From positions 1,364,001 through 1,428,000 of the forward strand of contig JACJXX010000001.1 in assembly GCA_020636435.1 (NCBI GenBank): a stretch of 64,000 nt of DNA, read 5' to 3'. The DNA comes from Lewinellaceae bacterium. GTDB taxonomy: Bacteria; Bacteroidota; Bacteroidia; Chitinophagales; Saprospiraceae. The notes beneath the pieces are model-generated. The model had not been told where the DNA came from. It saw only the letters and a program-made list of their open reading frames with translations, and did no database searches. Made by a program: the position numbers and the translations under genes. Below, piece after piece: positions 51,159-58,012 of the stretch (the stretch's first letter is position 1; every line of letters begins with the position of its first letter).

Positions 51159-53729
51159 ATGAGACGACCTTGGTTCACGCTGTTGTTCACCGTGTTCATT
51201 TCAGCTATTGCTTTGGGGCAACCGGACAACGACGATTGCGAAAATGCAATTTTCATCCCTTTGGGGACAGTAGGGAACTGCCCTTCCACCGGAAGCGCGG
51301 AAGCCACCATTAGTGGCGACAACCTGAACGCCACGCCCAGCACCCCTGTTTTTCAGCTGGCCGATGATCTCGGCAGCGGCCCCGCCCTCAATACTTCTTC
51401 CGCCGATGTATGGTATGCCTTAGAGCCTTCCGGCAACCGCCTGTCGGTTAGCCTGGAAAGCGGCCTGGGGCAGCCGGCGCTCGTCCTGCTTCAGGGAGAA
51501 GACTGCGCCGGGCCCTTGCCGGTTGCCTGGGCGCGAGGCGCGGTTGGCACAGGAACGGTGAGCCTGGAGAGCCCGGTAGAGCCCGGCCAGCGCTACTTTC
51601 TGGTGGTGGGAGGCGCCTCCGTTTCCGGCCAGGGCGCTTTTGCGCTAACGGCCCGCACGTTCAACGATTGCGGCACCTGCGCCCTCCGGCGAGGAGTATT
51701 GACGGCGGACCCGCTGCCCCTCAACGGCCGGTACCAGGCCGGCCAGAACGTACAATTCTGCTATCAGGCTTCCTTCTGGGACCCCGGCGCCTCCCTGGAA
51801 TGGCTGCACGGCGTAGAAGTGCAATTCGGCCCCGGCTGGGATTTGAGCACGCTGGAAACCGTCGCCCCGGAGGCCTGCGCGGCGCCCAGCGGCAACTGGG
51901 AATGGTATGATTCCTGGCAGAGTTGCAATACTGGGGAAACCTTTGGCCCCGGCTTCGCCTTCGACAGCGATTACGGCCTGCTCTGCCCCGGCGCCCAGCG
52001 GCTGGACGGCGACCCCGGCAACAATTTTGGCGACGGCCCCTGCAGTACAGTTGACCCCGGCCCCCTGCCGCTGGAGTTTTGCTGGACCATCCGGGTGGAT
52101 GACAATTTCGCCAGCCCGCAGGAAGCCAACCTCAACCTGGAGATCAGCCTGCTCGGCGACGGCTATTCGGGCTCCTGGATGCCCTTCAGTTGCGACGGTA
52201 CGCCCGCAACCACCTTCTACGCCACCGCCATTCCCGAAAACGGCCTGTTGCCGGATATAACCGTTATCAAAGCCCCCTGCGCCACCGGCTGCGACGGGGT
52301 GGCCACCATCGCCGGCGGAGCTGCGGGCCTGTGGCAATACCAGCTTTCCAACGCCGGCGGCAACCTCCTGTACAGTGTGCTGGCCCAACCCGGCACCGAC
52401 ACCATCAGCGGCCTGTGCCCCGGTGCCTATCTTTTCGAAGTATCCAATATCAGCGGCTCTATCCGGCAGGCCATGCTGGTCGAGATCGAAGCGGGGCTAT
52501 CTCCGGAAGCACAGGCGGGTTTCCTTCCCGGCTGCCGGCCCGGCGAGCCGATACAGTTGGTGTCCGGCGTCAACATCAGCAGTGCGAACACCGTTTACCA
52601 ATGGACGGGGCCGGGCGGTTTCACTTCCAGCCAGCCGGCTCCGGTCACGGATGATCCGGGCGAGTACTTCCTGGAAGTAGAAATCGATGGGTGCCGCGCT
52701 CCGGTGGTTTCCACTCAGGCGGAAACCGGGGTACCGGAAATCCGCTGCGACGCATATCCGGACCGCATCATTTTCAGCTGGGCCAGCGAGCCTCAGGATA
52801 CTGCCTACGCCATAGACGTCCTCAGCGGGCAGCCTGGCGCCTGGCTTTCGGCTACTTCCTTTGCAATCGATGGACTCGCGTCCGGGGAAACCGCCGCCAT
52901 CGAACTCACCAAGAGGGGAACCGGGCCGTGCAGCACAGCCATTGGCCAGGCATCCTGCCAGGCCCTTACCTGCCCGTTGCCCCTGGTGACTCCCGACACC
53001 ACCATCTGCCGGGGGCAGTCTGTGCGCTTGTGGGCCAACATTCCGCCCAATACAAATGCCGTCTGGAGCCCGGCCGCCGGGCTGAGTTGCACCAACTGCA
53101 TCGCGCCCCTGGCCAGCCCAACCGCCAATACCGCCTACCAGGTCGACATTACCTATCCGGACGGCTGCACCGCCACTCGGGAAGTGGTGGTCAACGTCAG
53201 CAGCCTTCCGGAAAGCATCCTGCCCAATGCCTCTATGCCCTACTGCCTGGGAGAGCCGTGGGAAATCTGCCTCCCGGAGGGCAACGAATACCTGTGGATC
53301 AGCCCGGTCGGCTTCATCACCACCGGCAACTGCATCAATTTCCCGGTGACCACCGAATTGCTTACCGGCACCCATACCGTGCGGGTGCGCCTGCCCGGCG
53401 GCTGCGAGTTCTACGACTACCTCTACCTGTACGGCAAGCATTGCGGAGATGACACGCCACCGCAACCCGGCGGCATTATAACCGCCAGAATTGGAAACGG
53501 CGTCCGGGCCTGGCCCAACCCGGCGCAGGGCCTGCTCAAAGTAGAAATGGGTTTCAGCGGCCCCAAAACGCTGCAGTTGTTCCGGGCCGACGGGCGCCGC
53601 CTGATGCATCGGGAGACGGAAGATGCCTATCTGGAGATCAGCACCGGGCCGTTCCCCGCCGGCGCCTACTGGCTGGACGTGAGCGCCGGCGGCGGGCACG
53701 AGCGGCTGAAGATTATCATTTTGAAATAA
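51159..53729 (+). CDS. Large secreted Ig/PKD-repeat protein with T9SS sorting domain (paralogue B)
   Basis: 856 residues from the ATG at 51159, which directly precedes the signal peptide (MRRPWFTLLFTVFISAIALG); a TTG at 51132 is rejected. The domain order follows the 46362 gene: DNDDCENAIFIPL beta-sandwich with SADVWYALEPSG, a GPGFAFDSDYG / GNNFGDGPC module, the ATGCDGVATIAGG repeat, PKD-like SPAAGLSCTNCIAPLASP, and the T9SS sorting domain (VRAWPNPAQGLLKVEMG to AYWLDVSAGGG). It lacks about four of the internal repeats of paralogue A. No clear terminator follows until 55078, beyond a later IS insertion. Confidence 0.85.
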   Translation: MRRPWFTLLFTVFISAIALGQPDNDDCENAIFIPLGTVGNCPSTGSAEATISGDNLNATPSTPVFQLADDLGSGPALNTSSADVWYALEPSGNRLSVSLESGLGQPALVLLQGEDCAGPLPVAWARGAVGTGTVSLESPVEPGQRYFLVVGGASVSGQGAFALTARTFNDCGTCALRRGVLTADPLPLNGRYQAGQNVQFCYQASFWDPGASLEWLHGVEVQFGPGWDLSTLETVAPEACAAPSGNWEWYDSWQSCNTGETFGPGFAFDSDYGLLCPGAQRLDGDPGNNFGDGPCSTVDPGPLPLEFCWTIRVDDNFASPQEANLNLEISLLGDGYSGSWMPFSCDGTPATTFYATAIPENGLLPDITVIKAPCATGCDGVATIAGGAAGLWQYQLSNAGGNLLYSVLAQPGTDTISGLCPGAYLFEVSNISGSIRQAMLVEIEAGLSPEAQAGFLPGCRPGEPIQLVSGVNISSANTVYQWTGPGGFTSSQPAPVTDDPGEYFLEVEIDGCRAPVVSTQAETGVPEIRCDAYPDRIIFSWASEPQDTAYAIDVLSGQPGAWLSATSFAIDGLASGETAAIELTKRGTGPCSTAIGQASCQALTCPLPLVTPDTTICRGQSVRLWANIPPNTNAVWSPAAGLSCTNCIAPLASPTANTAYQVDITYPDGCTATREVVVNVSSLPESILPNASMPYCLGEPWEICLPEGNEYLWISPVGFITTGNCINFPVTTELLTGTHTVRVRLPGGCEFYDYLYLYGKHCGDDTPPQPGGIITARIGNGVRAWPNPAQGLLKVEMGFSGPKTLQLFRADGRRLMHRETEDAYLEISTGPFPAGAYWLDVSAGGGHERLKIIILK

Positions 53730-53826
53730 ACCGGCAAGCTGGTTTTAGGCACGACGAAAGAATAAACTGTCCATTCTGGCTTGTCCTTTTTGCGCCATGC
53801 TGCGTTGCTCATCACTCAGGTATACT

Positions 53827-54870
53827 TCACTGCAATAGGTTTTGTGCAAAAGTTTGAAAATTGGGCGTAATCAAGGTTTTGAGGCTGCTTTGGGTTTCAG
53901 GGTTATGATTGATATCATTGAGGGCTTGCCTGATGGCGTTATGGAATTTTTCAGCACAGTCGTAATATCGAGTGCCCAACACATCCTTTTTAATGTAACG
54001 CCACACTCTTTCGATTAGGTTGAGGTTAGGCGAGTATGGCGGCAAGAAAACAAGGTGGATATTGAGCGACAGGGCCAGTTCTTTGATATAATGGCAATGC
54101 TGGTAGCGGGCATTGTCCAACACCACATATAAAGGCAATGCCGTGTAATTTTGCGCCAGCTTTTTCAACAGTTCGGCTACTGTATCGGCATTGACATAGG
54201 TTGTGTTCACCACAGTTTCCATTTTGCGGGTAACGAAATTCAAGGCGCCAAGGACATTGATCCGGTTACGGCCTGAAGCGGCTTTAATAAACATCCGGGC
54301 GAAACACCATAATATCCCTACGAAAGGCATCAATATAAAGTGAGCCGCATCCATGAAGAACAGGTGGCATTGCCCAGCTTGCGCCATTTCTATTAAGGGC
54401 AACAACTCCTGATCCAGGAATTGCTGCTGCTTTTCAGGGTTAGCCTTGCCGGGCACATGGCCGGTTTTGAGGGGCTTCATCCCAATCTTATGCATGAAGC
54501 GGCGCACTTCGTCCACGCTTAATGCCTGGCCGGTTAACTCTTCCACTCTGGCTGCCGCCTCCTTGGCTGTGCGGGGAGGGTGTTCTCGAAAATAAGCTTC
54601 AAGCGTGACACGGTATCCTGAAAGAACTGAATCGAAACCCTTGTATTGAAAGCTTGTCAAGGCTTCCAGCCCTCCTTTGTTGTAGAGTTTGATGTAGTTC
54701 TTTACAGAGTTGCGGTGTACACCGCTTAGCTGGGCGGCTTCCTGCCGGCTGTATTCTTGGCTGGCCCAATAAAGGGCATCCATCCTCTTGCGGATGGCTA
54801 GCACAGGATTGTGAATTCTTTCGTAATTTGCCGATACAATATCGGCTTGGCTGATATTGAGAGTAAGCAT
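53827..54870 (-). CDS. IS630-family transposase
   Basis: 347 residues. The N-terminal helix-turn-helix (YSRQEAAQLSGVHRNSVKNY, about 40-60) and a second basic region precede the DDE domain: D174 in FFMDAAHF, D252 in VVLDNARYQ and E287 in SPNLNLIERVWRYIKK. The size and motifs are those of an intact IS630/Tc1-mariner-type enzyme. The frame runs past the IS end: the last codons (LLQ) and the TGA (53827-53829) come from flanking repeat DNA, so the stop codon depends on the insertion site. No frameshift is seen, so the copy may be active. Confidence 0.93.
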   Translation of the reverse strand: MLTLNISQADIVSANYERIHNPVLAIRKRMDALYWASQEYSRQEAAQLSGVHRNSVKNYIKLYNKGGLEALTSFQYKGFDSVLSGYRVTLEAYFREHPPRTAKEAAARVEELTGQALSVDEVRRFMHKIGMKPLKTGHVPGKANPEKQQQFLDQELLPLIEMAQAGQCHLFFMDAAHFILMPFVGILWCFARMFIKAASGRNRINVLGALNFVTRKMETVVNTTYVNADTVAELLKKLAQNYTALPLYVVLDNARYQHCHYIKELALSLNIHLVFLPPYSPNLNLIERVWRYIKKDVLGTRYYDCAEKFHNAIRQALNDINHNPETQSSLKTLITPNFQTFAQNLLQ

Positions 54871-54942
54871 TGGTAATTGGTTTTGTGCAACTCTAATTTA
54901 CCATGCTTACTCGTTTTTCCTACTACTCATTTGCACAAAACC
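53838..54942 (-). mobile_element. Complete IS630-type insertion sequence
   Basis: 1,105 bp bounded by GGTTTTGTGCAAA (53838-53850) and TTTGCACAAAACC (54930-54942), with TA at both junctions (53836-53837 and 54943-54944), the usual IS630 target duplication. The complementarity continues outward to GCAA/TTGC, giving 19-bp arms in all: either the target was GCAATATTGC, or the true ends are longer. The transposase is the only gene. Confidence 0.9.
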
Positions 54943-55077
54943 TATTGCCGTCGAGTATAGCTTTGGCTATCCTCATTCTTCGCGCCTTGCCTGGCACAAA
55001 AATTACTGCCCCATAATTGAACACTTTATTCTTTCCTCGTGCCTTACTACTCTCTGTTTACGCAAGCAATGGAAAAG

Positions 55078-55117
55078 GAACAGCCCTGGCGACGAACCCG
55101 GGCTGTTCTGTTTTTTT
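55078..55117 (+). terminator. Rho-independent terminator, possibly displaced from paralogue B
   Basis: GAACAGCCC (55078-55086) pairs with GGGCTGTTC (55100-55108), followed by TGTTTTTTT on the plus strand. The nearest upstream plus-strand gene is the T9SS gene ending at 53729, now separated from it by family D copy 3 and the IS. Confidence 0.7.
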
Positions 55118-55185
55118 GTAAACCCTCTCCCTTCGTAAACCATTCCGCCCCTTTTTCCTTTTGATTACAATCAGATTCATTTATC

Positions 55186-56013
55186 ATGCAAGCAGGATAC
55201 AAGAAAGCATTGTTGCACCACAAAGCCTACCGGCTGGGGCCGGAAGCCGACTGGGTGGTGTTCATCCACGGGGCGGGCGGCAGCCTCGCCACCTGGAAAT
55301 ACCAGGTGGAGGCATTCCGGCCGTTTTTCAACCTACTGCTGATCGACCTGCGCGACCACGGCGAATCCAAAAACATAGAACCCGAATACGAGGATTACAA
55401 CTTCGATATCGTCACCGGCGATGTCATCCGGGTGATCGACCACCTGGGCATTGAACGGGCACATTTCCTGTCGCTGTCGCTGGGCAGCGTCATTTTGCAG
55501 AAGCTGGACGAAGAGCGCCCCGAGCTGATCGGAAAGATGGTGATGGCGGGGGGCGTTTTTCGGGCTACCCCCGCCATCCGGGTTTTCGTCCATTCCGCCA
55601 AGTTCCTCAACTACTTCCTGCCCTACCGGGTGATGTACAACCTGTTTTCCTGGATCGTGCTGCCTCGGCGCAACCACCGGCAGGCGCGGCGCTTGTTCCG
55701 GCTGCAGTCGCAGAAGCTCAGTGCGCGGGAATACCTCAAATGGGTGGGCCTGTACAAGGATTTCTTCCGCCTGCTCCGCCGCTTTTTCGACCGCAAGCTG
55801 GAAAAGCTGAGCCTGGTGGTGATGGGCGAGCAGGACCACGTGTTCAACAAGGCGGCGCACCGCTTCGTCGCCCGGCACCAGATGGCGGAGATGGCCATCA
55901 TCGAAAAGTGCGGGCACGTCGTCAATATTGAACAGCACGAGCGGTTCAACCAGATGGTGCTGGCGTTTTTGAGGCCTGCAGCTCCCGTCAGCCCATGCGC
56001 ATCAGATTCGTGA
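55186..56013 (+). CDS. Alpha/beta hydrolase
   Basis: 275 residues, cytoplasmic (no signal peptide). The fold is shown by WVVFIHGAGGSLATWKYQ (oxyanion region), LLLIDLRDHGESKN, the nucleophile elbow S96-L-S98-L-G100, Asp217 in GEQDHVF and His244 in KCGHVV. The elbow has Ser in place of the usual first Gly (normally GxSxG), which is tolerated in some members. Substrate is unknown. The last six residues (PCASDS) and the stop codon are encoded by a family I repeat; the sequence beyond the repeat suggests that the original ending was different and slightly longer. Confidence 0.88.
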   Translation: MQAGYKKALLHHKAYRLGPEADWVVFIHGAGGSLATWKYQVEAFRPFFNLLLIDLRDHGESKNIEPEYEDYNFDIVTGDVIRVIDHLGIERAHFLSLSLGSVILQKLDEERPELIGKMVMAGGVFRATPAIRVFVHSAKFLNYFLPYRVMYNLFSWIVLPRRNHRQARRLFRLQSQKLSAREYLKWVGLYKDFFRLLRRFFDRKLEKLSLVVMGEQDHVFNKAAHRFVARHQMAEMAIIEKCGHVVNIEQHERFNQMVLAFLRPAAPVSPCASDS

Positions 56014-56241
56014 TTTAACATATATTATCCAATGAGGCCGGGGCCCTGTTCGACCCCGTTGGGGTCGGAATCCTGCATACATTGCATCCTATAAACATTT
56101 GATCCCTTCGCGATCGCCTGACTCCGAAGGAGTCGCATGTTTATAGCCCTCATCGAAGACAGGTATCCCGACCCTGAAGGGGTCGAACAAGGTCTGGGGC
56201 AGTTTCAAACCTCATGTTAACATATTAACCTGATGCGCATG
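55994..56241. mobile_element. Family I mini-element, copy 1
   Basis: CATGCGCATCAG at the left (55994) and CTGATGCGCATG at the right (to 56241) continue into TTAACAT / ATGTTAA words as imperfect terminal repeats of about 28 bp. CCCGTCAGCC lies outside both ends (55984-55993 and 56243-56252), a likely 10-bp target duplication. The interior has GGGGTCGGAA / GACCCTGAAGGGGTCGAAC palindromic parts and no gene. Confidence 0.82.
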
Positions 56242-56274
56242 CCCCGTCAGCCCCCCCGAAGGAGGGAGGTGACT

Positions 56275-57273
56275 TTACTGCTTCCAGAACCTCATCGCCT
56301 CCTCTTCCTGCCCCTGCCTCGCTTTCAGGAAGTACAAGCCGGCCGGCAGCCCGTCGAGCGGCAGCTCGAAGGTACTCACGCCGGCTGCTGCCTGGTACTC
56401 CGCCAGCTTCCGCCCCGTCATATCCAGTACCTGCAGCGTAGTAGCCTGATCGGAAGCAGCCGCCCAGGTGGCCTGCAGTTGGCCCTGCGCCGGATTGGGA
56501 AAGGCTTGAATCCCCAGCCCCTGGCGCTTGCCGTCAAACAGCACGCTGATGGTTTTGTGGTATTCAAAAGCGCCGTCGAAATCGACCTGGCGGAGGCGGT
56601 AGTAGTTGAGGCCGCGCAAGGGGTTTTCGTCGACGAAGCTGTACTGCTGCGGTTCTTCGGTAGTGCCGGCGCCTTTTATGCGGCCGAGTTCGGTGAATTT
56701 GGCGCCGTCGGCGGAGCGCTCGACGGCCATATAGTCGTTGTTTTGCTCGGTGGCGGTGCGCCAGTGGAGGTGGATGGAGGTGTTTTGGATTTGCCCCTGG
56801 AAACTGACTAATTCTATGGGAAGCAGCCCATTAATATTTGCCCCTCCTGCCGCTCCAATATCATCCAGAAGAGAAGCGCCAAAAACTTGAATCCCGGCGC
56901 CAAAATTGACTTGTGCATTTCCTGATCCTGTAATTGCACCTGAATTGGCAGGATTTACAATGATCACTCCACCTGTGCCAAGATTTAAATTGCCATTGCT
57001 TCCTAATGCAATGGATCCTGAATTTCCCATCCCCGTCAAAATTGTAATGGTCACATCGCCTAAGTTCCAGTCGCCCACCATGGTAATAGGTGAAGTAACT
57101 GTAATGGACGAGCAACTACAAAGACTCAAACAATCCATTACCTCAGATTCCGTAACCCCGTCTCCGCCTTCATAAAAAGCTAAGTTGCAAGTTTGAGAAA
57201 AACCGATGTTGGCGAGTTGGCAGATAAAAAGGACAATAAAAAATAGCCTGAACTTGAGATAAACCTTCTTCAT
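56275..57273 (-). CDS. Secreted protein with shared C-terminal T9SS module (tandem member 1)
   Basis: 332 residues from the ATG at 57273 (MKKVYLKFRLFFIVLFICQL, signal peptide); the ATG at 57327 adds an unlikely 18 residues. The passenger part (about 25-155) is short and glycine-rich, with an N-terminal TCNLAFYEGGDGVTESE stretch. From about 160 onward, LPIELVSFQGQIQNTSIHLHW starts a fibronectin-like domain (RTATEQNNDYMAVERSADG, TELGRIKGAGTTEEP, LNYYRLRQVDFDG), then the T9SS type A sorting domain (IQAFPNPAQGQL to LPAGLYFLKARQG). That C-terminal half is nearly identical to those of the genes at 58013 and 60874. Confidence 0.83.
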   Translation of the reverse strand: MKKVYLKFRLFFIVLFICQLANIGFSQTCNLAFYEGGDGVTESEVMDCLSLCSCSSITVTSPITMVGDWNLGDVTITILTGMGNSGSIALGSNGNLNLGTGGVIIVNPANSGAITGSGNAQVNFGAGIQVFGASLLDDIGAAGGANINGLLPIELVSFQGQIQNTSIHLHWRTATEQNNDYMAVERSADGAKFTELGRIKGAGTTEEPQQYSFVDENPLRGLNYYRLRQVDFDGAFEYHKTISVLFDGKRQGLGIQAFPNPAQGQLQATWAAASDQATTLQVLDMTGRKLAEYQAAAGVSTFELPLDGLPAGLYFLKARQGQEEEAMRFWKQ

Positions 57274-57454
57274 TGCTTGTGTAGTTTTCAGTATGTAAGG
57301 AAATAATGATATTTCGAGGCAATTCAATTAGAGAAACGAAGCAGGAAGAATTGTGTTTCAGTTTATTAGGTATTATTGGCGTAGCGGCTTGCTTTCCCGC
57401 AAGTCGTTTGCTCCGGGTGCAGTTGCGATTTATCTCCTTTCAGGGCATGCCAAA

Positions 57455-57925
57455 GCTGCCGCCGCCGGGCATTGAACTCACCCCCGGCCGATCGAGATCG
57501 GCCTCCCTCCCGACCCTTCGGGTGCGGGACAGGCTCTCTTAACCGGTCTTCGATATGTAGTCCCCATGCCCGGCAAAGCCCCCTCTTCCTCTGAGCCCCT
57601 ATGGAGCTTAAGAGGGGGTTGGGGGCATGCGCATCAGGTTTGTATGTTAACATAGTGGGCATTATGGCGCAATGGAACGCGGATTGGCGCGAATGCAGCG
57701 GATTGGCGCAGGTCGGGGAACCAAACCCCCTGCCACTTGGCCAATGCCAGCCCGGATTTTCGCGGATAATGGCCTCTCCGAGGCCGGAACAAGCTCCCCA
57801 ACCCGCGAAAACTCGTTGCACCCGCGAAAATCCGCGTTCCATCAAAAGCGCTCAAACCCATCTTAACATACTAACCTGATGCGCATGGGGGTTGGGGGAG
57901 TTACAACGCCATACGCGGCAATCCC
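57455..57925. repeat. Family H element, copy 1, interrupted by families B and I
   Basis: AGCTGCCGCCG, then GAACTCACCCCCGGCCGATC, then CCCGGCAAAGCCCCCTCTTC, CTCTGAGCCCCTATGGAGC, and finally GTTGGGGGAGTTACAACGCC match the copy at 63649-63900 in the same order. Here a B fragment (57540-57566) and the whole of I copy 2 (57626-57887) stand between the matching blocks. Confidence 0.75.
57626..57887. mobile_element. Family I mini-element, copy 2, with 11-bp target duplication
   Basis: The ends CATGCGCATCAGGTTTGTATG and CATACTAACCTGATGCGCATG are near-perfect inverted repeats. GGGGTTGGGGG stands directly on both sides (57615-57625 and 57888-57898). Family H copy 2 shows the corresponding uninterrupted site (GGTTTGGGGGAGTTCC near 63862). 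The interior has GCGGATTGGCGC-type repeats and no gene. Confidence 0.9.
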
Positions 57926-58012
57926 CCGCAATAGAGGAACAGGCAGGGTTAACAGCCGGCGGGTTGTCTGCTTTCGGCCTTTCTACACAACCCCGGGGCC
58001 GAAGGGGCTGCT

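Larger units (their letters stand above)
53749..55043. repeat. Family D structured element, copy 3, split by the IS630 element
   Basis: The outer arms GCACGACGAAAGAATAAA and TTTATTCTTTCCTCGTGC pair with one mismatch and again differ from the arms of the other copies. Core parts CCTTTTTGCGCCATGCTGCG (left) and TTCGCGCCTTGCCTGGC (right) lie on opposite sides of the IS at 53838-54942. TTA borders both ends (TTAG left, TTAC right). Without the IS and one TA, the element would be about 190 bp. Confidence 0.78.
57274..58012. other. Spacer built from nested repeats
   Basis: This 739-bp gap has no gene. From left: about 180 bp of unassigned sequence, family H copy 1 (57455 onward), a family B end fragment (57540-57566), family I copy 2 (57626-57887), which itself contains GCGGATT-type repeats, and the right part of family H (57888-57925). 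Confidence 0.65.
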
